DNA of 64,000 nucleotides from Rubrivirga litoralis (GTDB lineage: Bacteria > Bacteroidota > Rhodothermia > Rhodothermales > Rubricoccaceae), in NCBI RefSeq assembly GCF_031846415.1, contig NZ_JAVRHT010000006.1, forward strand, positions 52,109 through 116,108, read 5' to 3'. Under the pieces are notes generated by a model. The model saw only the letters and a program-made list of their open reading frames with translations, had not been told where the DNA came from and made no database searches. The first letter of the stretch is position 1. Each line of letters opens with the position of its first letter. This document shows positions 54,038 to 63,114 of the stretch, one piece after another. A program made the translations under genes and the position numbers.

Positions 54038-56689
54038 ATGGCTAACGAACCCAACACCCCCGAGACGTCGGACGACGCCTCCACCCCCCAGGCCGACGGC
54101 GCCCCCGAGGCGGCCCCCGACGTCACCCCGCCCGCCTCCGACGACGGCGAGGGCGGCGGCCTCCTCAGCACCGTGACGCACGCCGTCGAGTCGGCCGTGG
54201 AGACCGCGGCTGACGCGGCCAAGACGGTCGCCGACACCGTGGCCGACGTCGTCACCGACCTCGTCGAAGGCGACGAGGACGCCCCGCAGGGCGGCGCCCC
54301 GTCCGGCGACGGCGCGTCCGGCGACGGCGCCATGGGCGCGCCCGTGCTCGGCTACACCGGCAAGGACCTCGGCCGGACCATCTCGATCGACGACCTCAAC
54401 GCCGCCGACGCTAAGAACGCTGGCGTCTCCGGCATCGGGGCCTCGGCCAAGGTCATGGACCGCGGCGCCGAGCCCGACGAGATGGAGACCCTCTACGGGT
54501 CGTCCATGTCGGCCGTCGAGGCGGATCAGATCGTGACCGGCAAAGTCGTCGGCCTCACCGAGAAGGAGGTCGTCGTCGACATCGGGTTCAAGTCGGACGG
54601 CGTCGTCGCCAAAAACGAGTTCGGCGAGGTGCCCGAGATGGGCGACGAGATCGACGTCTACGTCGACCGCCTGGAGGACCGCCGCGGGCAGCTCACGCTG
54701 AGCTACGCGAAGGCCAACGACAAGCTCCGCTGGAACATCTTCGAGGGTGCTCTTGAGAGCGGGGCGGTGATCGAGGGTGAGATCGTCAAGCGCATCAAGG
54801 GCGGCATGATCGTCAACCTGCTGGGCTCGGAGGCTTTCCTTCCCGGCTCCCAGGTCGACGTCCGCCCCGTGCGCGACTTCGACGTCTATCTGGGCAAGAC
54901 GATGGAGTTCAAGGTGGTCAAGACGAACCCGGGCAACGGGAACGTCGTGATCTCGCACAAGGCGCTCATCGAGAAGGACCTCCAGGAGCAGCGCGAGCAC
55001 ATCCTCGACTCGCTCGAAGTGGGCCAGGTGCTCGAGGGCCAGGTCAAGAACATCGTCAACTTCGGCGCCTTCGTCGACTTGGGCGGCGTCGACGGGCTCC
55101 TCCACATCACGGACATCTCGTGGGGCCGGGTCGGCCACCCGTCCGAGGTGCTGGAGCTCGACCAGAAGCTGAACGTCGTCGTCCTCGACTACGACAAGGA
55201 GCGCCAGCGGATCTCGCTGGGCTACAAGCAGCTCCAGAAGCACCCGTGGGACGACCTCGCCGAGCGCCTCGTCGAGGGCATGGAGATCGAGGGCCGCGTG
55301 GTGTCCGTCACCGACTACGGCGCCTTCGTCGAGGTCGAGCGTGGCATCGAGGGGCTCGTCCACATCTCCGAGATGTCGTGGACGGAGCACGTCAAGCACC
55401 CGACTCAGAAGGTCCAGCTGGGCCAGACGGTCAACGTGAAGGTGCTCAAGGTCGACGAGGACTCGAAAAAGATCTCGCTCGGCATGAAGCAGCTCGAGCC
55501 CGACCCGTGGGAGGGGCTCCTGGAGCGGTTCCCGGTCGGGACGATCACGCGCGGCAAGGTCCGCAACATCACGACCTTCGGCGCCTTCGTCGAGATCGAG
55601 CCCGGCATCGACGGCCTCGTCCACGTCTCGGACTTGAGCTGGACGCGGCGCGTGAAGCACCCGTCTGAAGTGGTCAAGAAGGGGATGGACCTCGACGTCA
55701 TCGTCCTCGACATCGACATCGCCCAGCGGCGGATCTCGCTCGGCCACAAGCAGGTCTCGACGGACCCGTGGGCGAAGGTGGCCGAGGTGTACACCGAGGG
55801 CGCCGACGCGGTCGGCGCGGTCGCGGAGATCAACGACGGCGGCGTCGTCGTCGACCTCCCGCTCGACGTCGAGGCGTTCGTCCCGGCGAGCCACCTCCAG
55901 CGCTCGGGCCGCCCGATGGACTCGTACCAGATCGGCGACGAGCTCGAGCTCCAGGTGATCCGCATGGACCGCGAGGACCGCGAGTTGGTCATGTCCGAGA
56001 CGGCCAAGGTCCGGTCGGCCGAGCGCGCCGAGCGCAGCGCCGAGAACCGGGAGCGCCAGACCCAGCAGCGCGAGGAGCGCCGCCAGGTCGAGTCGTACGG
56101 GAGCCGCCAGTCTGGCCCCGCCACGCTCGGCGAGATCTCGGGTCTGGAGGCGCTCCGCCAGCAGATGGCGGAGGCCGAGGCCAACGCGGTCTCCGACGAG
56201 GACACGAACGAGCCGCCCGTCGTGGGCGGCAAGGCCACGTCGCAGCTCGAAGGGACCGTCGGCGAGGCCAACCGCGTCGTCGAGCAGACCGACGAGACGG
56301 CCCCCCGCGGGTCTGACGAGGTCACGTCGCAGCGCCAGCCCAAGGGGGCGGCTCTGCCGTCGGCCGAGAACTCGGAGGCCACCTTCAAGTCCGGCGGCCA
56401 GCCGGCGGAGGGCTCGCTCGCGAGCGCCGTCGAGACGGCCACGGGCCAGGAGACGCCGACGACCGCTGTCACGACCGAGCCCGACTTTGTCGGCCCGAAC
56501 GTGGACTCGGTCGACGACGTTGACGTCCCCGAGGTGCTCGAGAAGCCGGCCGGCGAGGTCGTCGCCGACGCCCTCGGCACCGACGACGCGCCGGAGCCGG
56601 ACACCGAGCTCGGCGGAGCGTCCGCGACCATAGAGGGCGACCTCGACGCGCTCCGCGGCGAGGACACGGACGAGGACGACAAGGCGTAA
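54038..56689 (+). CDS. rpsA: Ribosomal protein S1 with long acidic extensions
   Basis: The product (883 residues from the ATG at 54038) has six S1 RNA-binding repeats between about 160 and 660; the third to fifth are the best conserved (NFGAFVDLGGVDGLLHITDIS, DYGAFVEVERGIEGLVHISE, TFGAFVEIEPGIDGLVHVSD in part). It should aid mRNA binding to the 30S subunit. E. coli S1 has 557 residues; here an acidic N-terminal extension of about 155 residues containing an amphipathic helix (AVESAVETAADAAKTVADTV) and a C-terminal acidic, low-complexity tail of about 220 residues are added. A TTG at 54026 could add four residues. A textbook terminator follows. Confidence 0.95.
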   Translation: MANEPNTPETSDDASTPQADGAPEAAPDVTPPASDDGEGGGLLSTVTHAVESAVETAADAAKTVADTVADVVTDLVEGDEDAPQGGAPSGDGASGDGAMGAPVLGYTGKDLGRTISIDDLNAADAKNAGVSGIGASAKVMDRGAEPDEMETLYGSSMSAVEADQIVTGKVVGLTEKEVVVDIGFKSDGVVAKNEFGEVPEMGDEIDVYVDRLEDRRGQLTLSYAKANDKLRWNIFEGALESGAVIEGEIVKRIKGGMIVNLLGSEAFLPGSQVDVRPVRDFDVYLGKTMEFKVVKTNPGNGNVVISHKALIEKDLQEQREHILDSLEVGQVLEGQVKNIVNFGAFVDLGGVDGLLHITDISWGRVGHPSEVLELDQKLNVVVLDYDKERQRISLGYKQLQKHPWDDLAERLVEGMEIEGRVVSVTDYGAFVEVERGIEGLVHISEMSWTEHVKHPTQKVQLGQTVNVKVLKVDEDSKKISLGMKQLEPDPWEGLLERFPVGTITRGKVRNITTFGAFVEIEPGIDGLVHVSDLSWTRRVKHPSEVVKKGMDLDVIVLDIDIAQRRISLGHKQVSTDPWAKVAEVYTEGADAVGAVAEINDGGVVVDLPLDVEAFVPASHLQRSGRPMDSYQIGDELELQVIRMDREDRELVMSETAKVRSAERAERSAENRERQTQQREERRQVESYGSRQSGPATLGEISGLEALRQQMAEAEANAVSDEDTNEPPVVGGKATSQLEGTVGEANRVVEQTDETAPRGSDEVTSQRQPKGAALPSAENSEATFKSGGQPAEGSLASAVETATGQETPTTAVTTEPDFVGPNVDSVDDVDVPEVLEKPAGEVVADALGTDDAPEPDTELGGASATIEGDLDALRGEDTDEDDKA

Positions 56690-56714
56690 CCGCCCCGCCC
56701 CGCCCGTCGGAACG

Positions 56715-56749
56715 GCGGCGGCCCCTCCGGGGGCCGCCGCTTTTTTGTT
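56715..56749 (+). terminator. Rho-independent terminator of rpsA
   Basis: An 11-bp perfect stem GCGGCGGCCCC / GGGGCCGCCGC with loop TCCG is followed by TTTTTTGTT. It is the clearest intrinsic terminator in the window, 26 bp after the stop codon. Confidence 0.95.
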
Positions 56750-56989
56750 GGGGCGGGGTGGCGTCGCAGGCCGCCCCGCCCCCGCGCGCTCGGCGGGCGG
56801 GGTGGTGCCGGAACGTCGGCGTTCCGCCCGCCCCGGACACGGCGAGCCGTATCCCTACGAGCGCCCCGGGCGGGGTGGGCGTCGTCCCGCCCCGCCCTCC
56901 GTCGTGGCGGCGCTGGGGCGGAGCGGCTCCAGGTGGGGGAGCCCCTGCCGCGCCTCGGCGTAGGAGGCGGCTCTCCCCCCGCCCCGCCC

Positions 56990-58546
56990 TTGACCCTCGA
57001 CGCCGACCACCTCCGCGCCCTCTCCGACCTTGCCGGCCCCGAGCGCGCGTTCCTCACCGTCTACCTCGACGCCGACGACGAGCGCTCGGTCCTCGACGAG
57101 CGGTTCGCGCGCGTCCGCTCGCTGCTGGCCGACCAGCCCGAAGAGACCGAGCACTTCGAGCAGAACCTGGCCGTCGTGGGCAAGCTCCTGGACGGCCAGA
57201 GCGCCCCGGCGGGCGGGGCGGTCGTCGCGTTCGCGGGGTGGGCCGCCGACCTCGCCAAGGCGTACCCGCTCCCCGAGCCCGTCGGCACGCGCGTGTGGAT
57301 GGGCGACGCGCCGTACGTCCGCCCGGCGTACGAGCTCCTGGAGGAGCACGAGACGTTCGCCGTCGCCGTCGTGGACAACACGTCGGCCAAGATCTACTAC
57401 GTCGCGCCGGACGAGGTCGACGAGGAGGGGAGCGTGCGGGGCGACGTCAAGAACCGGGTCAAAAAGGGCGGGTGGAGCCAGAAGCGCTACGCGCGGCGCC
57501 GCGAAAAGCAGATCGAGCAGTACGCCGCCGAGATCGCGGGCGACCTCCAGGCGCTCGACCACGAGCGGCCGTTCTCGCGCCTCGTGCTCCTGGGCTCCGA
57601 CGAGCCCGTGCGCGCCGTCGAGGAGGCGCTCGCCACCCCGCTCCAGGACAAGCTCGTCGGCACGCGGGCCGTGTCGGCGGACGCAAGCGAGGACCAGCTT
57701 TTGGACACGGCCGCCGAGGTCGCCGAGGCCGGCGAGCGCCAGGACGAGGAGGACCTGTGGGTGGCGATCCGCGAGCAGGGCGTGGGGCCGGGCCTCGCCG
57801 CGTTCGGGGCGACCGACGTGATGGAGGCGCTCCGCCAAGCCCGCGTGGAGGCCGTGCTGGTGGACCGCGAGGCCGAGATCGCCGGCACCAAGTGCCGGAC
57901 CTGCGAGCACGTCGCGCACGGGACGCCCGACACCTGCGGCGTGTGCGGCTCGAGCGACGTGTTCCGCGTCGACCTCGTCGAGGCCATGACCGAGCAGGCC
58001 GTCCGCACCGGGGCCGAGGTCGACTTTACCGACCCGTTCCCCGCGCTCACCGACGCGGGCGGGGTGGCCGCGCTCCTCCGGTACTCGCTGGACGAGAGCC
58101 ACGGCGAGCAGGAAGAGCGGGAACGCCTGGAGCGGGTCGAGCGGGAGCTCGCCGAGCGCGAGGCCGCCGCCCCGCCCGCGGGCGACGGAGCGGCTGCGGA
58201 GACCGCGCCGCCTGTGGACTCCGAAACGGTGCCGCCCGCAGAGCCCGTGACCACGGAGCCCGTGGACGTAGAGCCGGTGGCCGCGGAGCCGCCCGCCCCG
58301 CCCGTCGAGCCCGCCCCGCCCGTGGCCGAGCCCACTCCGCCCGTGGCCGAGCCGCCCGTGGCTGAGCCCGCCCCCGAGCCCCAGCCAGCGGCGGACCGCA
58401 AACGTGCGGCCGACCGCGCTCCCGCCGCCCCGCCCGCTGCTGAAGAAGCGCCTGCAACGGCGCGCAAGCCCGCCTGGGCGATGCTCGGATGGATCCTCCT
58501 CGCCCTCCTGGTGATCGCGGTGATTGTCCTCCTCGCCGTTGGCTAG
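56990..58546 (+). CDS. eRF1-like (baeRF-type) protein with C-terminal membrane anchor
   Basis: From the TTG at 56990 the protein has 518 residues. An N-terminal alpha/beta domain (LTVYLDADDE) is followed by the eRF1 middle-domain signature GGWSQKRYARRREKQ (about 160-175) and an eL8-like domain (LVLLGSDEPVRAVEEAL). A four-Cys zinc ribbon (Cys302, 305, 316, 319) lies in the place where eRF1 homologues carry a mini-domain. A Pro/Glu/Val-rich linker of about 100 residues and a single C-terminal membrane helix (about 495-516) follow. Bacterial eRF1-like proteins of this kind are thought to be ribosome-associated factors; a tail anchor would hold it at the membrane. A GTG at 56933 could add 19 residues. 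Confidence 0.8.
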   Translation: MTLDADHLRALSDLAGPERAFLTVYLDADDERSVLDERFARVRSLLADQPEETEHFEQNLAVVGKLLDGQSAPAGGAVVAFAGWAADLAKAYPLPEPVGTRVWMGDAPYVRPAYELLEEHETFAVAVVDNTSAKIYYVAPDEVDEEGSVRGDVKNRVKKGGWSQKRYARRREKQIEQYAAEIAGDLQALDHERPFSRLVLLGSDEPVRAVEEALATPLQDKLVGTRAVSADASEDQLLDTAAEVAEAGERQDEEDLWVAIREQGVGPGLAAFGATDVMEALRQARVEAVLVDREAEIAGTKCRTCEHVAHGTPDTCGVCGSSDVFRVDLVEAMTEQAVRTGAEVDFTDPFPALTDAGGVAALLRYSLDESHGEQEERERLERVERELAEREAAAPPAGDGAAAETAPPVDSETVPPAEPVTTEPVDVEPVAAEPPAPPVEPAPPVAEPTPPVAEPPVAEPAPEPQPAADRKRAADRAPAAPPAAEEAPATARKPAWAMLGWILLALLVIAVIVLLAVG

Positions 58547-58575
58547 GGCCGCTGACGCCGTCGCGGTCGACCGTG

Positions 58576-58605
58576 CCGCCCCGCCCGCGCGTCCGGGCGG
58601 GGTGG
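58576..58605. terminator. Bidirectional GC-box hairpin
   Basis: CCGCCCCGCCCG (58576-58587) pairs with CGGGCGGGGTGG (58594-58605) across CGCGTC, with one G-T wobble, between two converging genes. Confidence 0.55.
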
Positions 58606-58633
58606 AGGAAGTGTCCGCCCCGCCCCCGGCGGC

Positions 58634-60187
58634 CTAGCGGAGCCAGCGGGTGGGGTTGACGGCCTCCCCGCCCTCGAAGAGCGCGAAAAAGAGCTGGCTC
58701 CCGCGCCGCGAGCCGGCCGTCCCCGCCCGGCCTACGGCCTGCCCCGCACGGACCCGCTGGCCCTGGCGGACCGAGACGCCGGAAAGGTTGCCGTAGATGG
58801 TCGTGTAGCCCCCGTGCGAGACCATGACGAACGTGCCGTAGGTGGCCATCGTCCCCACGCGCTCGACGACGCCGTCGAAGACGGAGCGCGCGGGCGCGGC
58901 CGGCGCCGTGGCGATGTCGATCCCGATCGAGGACACGGCCGTGCCGTAGACGGGGTCCGTCCGCTTCCCGAACGCGCCGACGACGGTGCCGCTGGCGGGG
59001 CGGGGGAGGCGCCCGCGGTTCTGGCGGAACGAGCCGGTCAGGTCGACCGCCCGCTCGGCGGCGGGCTCGGGGCGGGGCGCAGGCCGCGCGGCGGGGCGGG
59101 GCGCCGGCCGAGGCGCAGGACGCGGGGCGGGGCGGGCTTCGGCGATGGGCGCCGACGGCTCGGCGGCCGGTGTCGGGGCGGGGCGGGCGGCCTCGGGCTG
59201 CGGGCGGGGCGGCGCCGGGCGCGGGGCGGCGGGCTCGGCGGCGCGCTGGGCGGGGCGGCGGCGGAACGACTCGGCCTCAGCGGCGCGGCGTGCGGCCTGG
59301 TCGGCGCGCCGCTGGACCTCGGCCTGGCGGGCCGCTTCGGCGACGCGCTCGGCCTCGGCCTGGCGGGCGGCTTCGGCTTGTCGGGCTGCCTCGGCTTGGC
59401 GGGCGATCTCGGCGCGGCGCTCGGCTTCGGCGCGCTCGGCGGCCTCGCGCTGACGCCGGGCCTCCTCGGCGCGTGCGCGCTCCTGGGCGACGAGGTCGCG
59501 TACGAGCCCGGCGAGTTGGTCGGCGTCGCTCCGCCGCTGGTCCAACTCGGTCTCGAGGCGGCCCCGCTGCGTCCGCAGCTCGGCGACGAGGCCAGCCCGT
59601 TCGCGGCGGCTCGCGGCGAGCTGGTCGCGCTCGGCGCGGCCCTGCTCCAGGAGCCGCTCGGTCGCCGCGAGCGAGGCGCGCACGTCCTCCTCGCGCGACC
59701 GGAGAACGGCCGTCTTCCGGCCGATCTGCTCGACTTCCCCGCGCCGCTGCTTCGCGAACTGCTGGAGGTACCGGGCGCGGACGATCATCTGGTTCACCGA
59801 GCCCGCGGCCAGGATGAGCGCGAGGCTGTTCCGGCGGCCGTGCATGTAGGCGTGCCGCGCGCGCGCTCGGTACGACGCCTTGGCCGCGTCGATCTCGGAC
59901 TCGAGCCGCTCGATGGACCGCTGGAGCTCGCGGGTCTCGCCGCGGATCGAGGCCGTCTGCGTCTCGTAGCCGTCGACGAGCTGCCGGCGGAGAATGATCT
60001 CAGCGTCCAGCCCTTCGAGCGCGCGGAGCTCGGACGTCTCCTGGCTCCGCGCCTGCCGGACCTGCCCCTCGACGCCCCGGACCTGCTCGCGGAGGCTCGA
60101 CAGTCGCGCCTCGGTTTCGGCCCGGCTCTGCCCCCAGGCCGGGGCGGCGACGAGCGCGGTGAGGAGGAGGAGCGGGGCGAGGCGCAT
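58634..60187 (-). CDS. EnvC-like murein hydrolase activator
   Basis: The 517-residue protein has a signal peptide (ending PAWGQ), a long coiled coil (about 22-290) with a REA-type Ala/Gln/Glu repeat, and a Pro/Arg/Ala-rich linker (about 300-375). A LytM/M23 domain (about 390-515) closes the protein. The metal ligands are lost: the usual His-x-Gly-x-Asp is Ser-Ile-Gly-Ile-Asp and the usual His-x-His near the end is Leu-Phe-Phe, while SHGGYTTIYGNLS is kept. This is the pattern of EnvC-type activators that switch on amidases without cutting the wall; the amidase at 27432-28460 is a candidate partner. It lies 69 bp after the DUF4292 gene in a TPR-DUF4292-EnvC order common in Bacteroidota. Confidence 0.9.
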   Translation of the reverse strand: MRLAPLLLLTALVAAPAWGQSRAETEARLSSLREQVRGVEGQVRQARSQETSELRALEGLDAEIILRRQLVDGYETQTASIRGETRELQRSIERLESEIDAAKASYRARARHAYMHGRRNSLALILAAGSVNQMIVRARYLQQFAKQRRGEVEQIGRKTAVLRSREEDVRASLAATERLLEQGRAERDQLAASRRERAGLVAELRTQRGRLETELDQRRSDADQLAGLVRDLVAQERARAEEARRQREAAERAEAERRAEIARQAEAARQAEAARQAEAERVAEAARQAEVQRRADQAARRAAEAESFRRRPAQRAAEPAAPRPAPPRPQPEAARPAPTPAAEPSAPIAEARPAPRPAPRPAPRPAARPAPRPEPAAERAVDLTGSFRQNRGRLPRPASGTVVGAFGKRTDPVYGTAVSSIGIDIATAPAAPARSVFDGVVERVGTMATYGTFVMVSHGGYTTIYGNLSGVSVRQGQRVRAGQAVGRAGTAGSRRGSQLFFALFEGGEAVNPTRWLR

Positions 60188-60256
60188 CGGGGGGCGGGGC
60201 GGCGTCCGAATCTAGCGAGCGGGGCGGGGGAGACGCTCCCGTTCCACCCCGCCCGG

Positions 60257-61057
60257 TTACTGAATGGGGAACGCCTCATAGTCCGCCGGCCGCTCGAACC
60301 GGAGCCGGAGGTCGGGCGGGTTGACGGCGAGGCGCCGGTGCTCCAGCGTGACCGTGGTGCCGCCGCCCCGGAGGCGGACGCGGCGCGGGAGGACCACGCC
60401 GTCGACCGTGTCGAACGCCTCGGCTTCGACGCCGCCCACCGACCGCCCCGCCCCGTCGAACTCGCGCACGCGAACGACCCGCCACAGCGCGGGGTCGACG
60501 GTGATCTCGCGGGCGGCCCCGCTCGGCAGGCGCCCGACGAGCCGGTAGAGCCCGTCCTGCGCCGTGAGCGACCACGCCACGCCGGCGTCGGGCACGAGGA
60601 GGCCGAGCGCCGCCTGCGCCAGCCGCTCCGACGACCCGGCCCCCGGCACGTAGCGCTCGGCGGCCGCGGCGGGGCCGTAGAACAGCTGGCGGTTGATCCG
60701 GTCGGCCGCGTAGAACGAGTCGGGCGTGGCCAGGCCCCGCCCGGCGACCACGCCGAGCGGCCCGCGGACGACCACGGCGACGCTGTCGGCGAGCCGGGCG
60801 CGGAAGCTGAACGAGGCGCTCTGGCTCCCGTCCGGGCCGTCGACCACGAGGTCGCCGTCGGCCGCCGCGCTCTGGACCGGGGCCACGGACGCGGCGACGG
60901 CCCCGATGACCTGGTCGACCGAGTGGTCGGGGTAGCCCGCGGCCGTCGCGTCGGGAGCGTCCCGTACGAGCGGCCCCGTCGGGCCGCAGCCGGCGGCGAC
61001 GAGCGCGAGCAGGACGAGGGCGGGGCGGACCCCGACGGTCGGCGCTACGTGGGGCAT
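60257..61057 (-). CDS. DUF4292 lipoprotein
   Basis: The 266-residue protein has a signal peptide and lipobox (LVAAGC, Cys24). The remainder fits DUF4292, a LolA/LolB-like barrel family: ASFSFRARLADSVAVVVRGPLGVVAGR, PDSFYAADRINRQLFYG, and a second half with DPALWRVVRVREFD and a closing RFERPADYEAFPI. A lipid- or lipoprotein-binding role at the outer membrane is inferred from the fold. It starts 3 bp after the stop of the TPR gene, so these are co-translated. Confidence 0.88.
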   Translation of the reverse strand: MPHVAPTVGVRPALVLLALVAAGCGPTGPLVRDAPDATAAGYPDHSVDQVIGAVAASVAPVQSAAADGDLVVDGPDGSQSASFSFRARLADSVAVVVRGPLGVVAGRGLATPDSFYAADRINRQLFYGPAAAAERYVPGAGSSERLAQAALGLLVPDAGVAWSLTAQDGLYRLVGRLPSGAAREITVDPALWRVVRVREFDGAGRSVGGVEAEAFDTVDGVVLPRRVRLRGGGTTVTLEHRRLAVNPPDLRLRFERPADYEAFPIQ

Positions 61058-61060
61058 GGG

Positions 61061-62119
61061 CTAGCCGTCGGTCGCGGCGAGGACGCGGTCGAGCCGCGCG
61101 CGGAGGTCGTCAGCGTCGGGGGCATCACCTTGCGCGTCGAGGGCGGCGCGAGCGCGCTCGGCGGCGCGGCGGGCGTCGGCGGGGCGGCCGGCGGCGAAGT
61201 ACGCCTCGGCGGCCGGCGTGGCGACGGCGGGGACGGCGGGGAACAGGAGGAGGGCGTCGTCGGCGACGGCGCCCGCGCGCGGGTCGCCCGACGCGGCGAG
61301 CGCCTGCAAGGCCCGTGCCCAGACGTCGAGCCGCCGCGGGTCGGCCTCGACCGTGGCCAGGAGCGCGTCGACGGACTCCGCCCCGCCCTCGGCGGTTTGG
61401 CCCACGGCGGCCTCGCCTCCGACCGCCCCGCCCTCGGCTGCGGGCGGGGCGGCGTCCGCCGTGGCGTCGGGGCGGGGCGGGGCGGCGAGCGCGGCGACGC
61501 GGCGGCGCGCGGTGGGGTCGTCCGGGGCCAGCCGCTGGGCGGCCCGGGCCGCGTCGAGGGCGGCCTCGGCGTCGCCGGCCCGCTCGTACAGCGCCGAGAG
61601 CCGGAGTCGGGCCGCCGCCGTGTCGTGGAGGCGGACCCCGGCGGCGAGCGCCTCGCGCTCGGCGTCGCCCCGCCCCGCCCGGGCGTAGAGGCCGGCGAGC
61701 TCTTCCCACACGGCCGGGTCGTCAGGCGCCAGCGACCGGGCCGCCTCGGCGGCCTCGACCGCCTCGACCGGCCGCCCCGCCCGGTCGAGCGCGCGCGCGA
61801 GCCCGAGGCGGACGTCGGCGGAGGCGGGCGCGAGCGCCGCGGCGCGCTCGGCGTAGAACAGGGCGTCGGCGGCCTCGCCGCGCGCGAGCGCCACCTCGGC
61901 GCGGGCGTCGTAGACCGCCGGGTCGTCCGGGCGGAGCGCGAGGACCTCGTCGAGCGCGGCGGCAGCGGCTCCGTCGTCGCCGACGGCGTGGAACGTGAGC
62001 GCGCGGACGAACCGGCCCTCGACGTAGGCCCGCTGCTCGGCGGCGTCGCGGGGCTGTGCGGCGGCGGCCCCGGCGGCGCCGAGGACGAGCGCGAGGAGGG
62101 CGGGGCGGGGGAGGGGCAT
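61061..62119 (-). CDS. Periplasmic tetratricopeptide-repeat protein
   Basis: The 352-residue protein carries a signal peptide (ending GAAAAQP) and about six TPR units in the first 210 residues (for example AVYDARAEVALARGEAADAL and AVWEELAGLYARAGRGDAER). A Gly/Ala-rich segment follows that consists of GC-box-encoded sequence (AAPPAAEGGAVGGEAA), and more helical repeats lie near the end. It is the first gene of the TPR-DUF4292-EnvC operon and probably acts as a scaffold in envelope assembly. Family members are widespread but poorly characterised. Confidence 0.85.
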   Translation of the reverse strand: MPLPRPALLALVLGAAGAAAAQPRDAAEQRAYVEGRFVRALTFHAVGDDGAAAAALDEVLALRPDDPAVYDARAEVALARGEAADALFYAERAAALAPASADVRLGLARALDRAGRPVEAVEAAEAARSLAPDDPAVWEELAGLYARAGRGDAEREALAAGVRLHDTAAARLRLSALYERAGDAEAALDAARAAQRLAPDDPTARRRVAALAAPPRPDATADAAPPAAEGGAVGGEAAVGQTAEGGAESVDALLATVEADPRRLDVWARALQALAASGDPRAGAVADDALLLFPAVPAVATPAAEAYFAAGRPADARRAAERARAALDAQGDAPDADDLRARLDRVLAATDG

Positions 62120-62507
62120 GGGGCAAGATCGCTCGGGCCGGCGAACGCGGACCGCCCCCGAGTTCGTGCGGCCGCCTCGCGGCGCTCCGTCCTGTGATGA
62201 GGGCAGCGGCGAGCACAGGCGTGCACGCCTGCGGCTGGCGCGGCGTCAGGAACGGCGGCGCCACGCGCCCGCACGGGCTCCCGCCCCGCCCGCCCGAGCG
62301 GGGCGGTGTAGGACGAGCCCGAAGGCGCTTCAAATCGCTAGGCGTCCCCGTCCACACGTGCGACAGCGGCCGAACGGGGCGGCACATGCGAACACAGGTT
62401 GCGACTCGTTTAAGGCCGGCAACGCCGGGACGAACGTCTGGAACGGCTCTTGATACTCTCTCGCCGGCCGCCGTCCGGCCGCCCCGCCTCATCCACCCGC
62501 TCACACA
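62120..62507. other. Non-coding 388-bp divergent gap
   Basis: Between the TPR operon (minus) and the DUF2147 gene (plus). It holds a 16-bp perfect palindrome CAGGCGTGCACGCCTG (62216-62231) and an A/T-richer segment (about 62395-62460) that could hold a promoter. I see no gene; frames through it lack recognisable protein features. Confidence 0.55.
62216..62231. repeat. Perfect 16-bp palindrome
   Basis: CAGGCGTGCACGCCTG could be an operator for the divergent genes or a small REP-like hairpin; no CTAC/GTAG flank is present. Confidence 0.5.
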
Positions 62508-62945
62508 ATGACCCGACTCTCCCTCCGCGCCCTCGGCGCCCTCGCCCTCTTTGCGTTCGCTCTCCCCGCCCTCGCGCAGACGACGCCTGTCGGCACGTGG
62601 CGGACGATCAACGACGACACTGGCGAGCCTCAGTCGCTCGTCCGCATCTACGAGCGCGACGGGGAGCTCTACGGCGAGATCGCCGGCCTCCTCCCCGAAG
62701 GCCGCGTCTGCGAGGACTGTGACGAGGAGTACCGCGGGAGCGACATGAAGGGCGTCGAGATCCTCCGCGACTTTGAGCGCGACGGCGACACCTGGAAGGG
62801 CGGCCGGATCACGGACCCCCAGAGCGGGAAGACGTACAAGGCGAAGATGGAGGTCGAGCGCGACGGGCGCCTCAAGGTGTGGGGCTTCGTCGGGTTCGAC
62901 TCCCCACTCACGCGGCGGACGCAGTACTGGGAGCGCGTTCAGTAG
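62508..62945 (+). CDS. DUF2147 family secreted protein
   Basis: The 145-residue protein has a signal peptide ending in PALAQ and a single DUF2147 domain: VGTWRTINDDTGEPQSLVRI, a two-Cys CEDCDEEYRG segment, then GRITDPQSGKTYKAKMEV and LKVWGFVGFDSPLTRRTQYW. The family consists of small periplasmic beta-barrel proteins of unknown function, common in Bacteroidota and Proteobacteria. The two cysteines probably form a disulfide. It is monocistronic, ending in a strong hairpin. Confidence 0.92.
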   Translation: MTRLSLRALGALALFAFALPALAQTTPVGTWRTINDDTGEPQSLVRIYERDGELYGEIAGLLPEGRVCEDCDEEYRGSDMKGVEILRDFERDGDTWKGGRITDPQSGKTYKAKMEVERDGRLKVWGFVGFDSPLTRRTQYWERVQ

Positions 62946-62965
62946 CGCCCCGCTTTACGTCCCCG

Positions 62966-63003
62966 ACGGCGCCCCCGGCACACGAGTGCGGGGGGCGCCG
63001 CCG
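62966..63003 (+). terminator. Strong GC hairpin after the DUF2147 gene
   Basis: ACGGCGCCCCCGGCAC and GTGCGGGGGGCGCCGCCGT form a long stem with small mismatches about 20 bp after the stop; the following sequence (ATTATG) has only a weak T-run. Confidence 0.6.
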
Positions 63004-63114
63004 TATTATGCGGGCGGTCGGCGACGGTGCCGGCCCGCAGCCGACGCGCGCCTTCCCAACGTCGTCCCCCACCGCGTTCCTCCGAGGAGACTCCCCGCCC
63101 AGGGCGGGGCGGTC

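Noticed and set aside
53975..55894. 639-residue minus-strand frame opposite rpsA
   Set aside because: Mirror of the S1 repeats; the repetitive appearance comes from the S1 domain repeats read in antisense.
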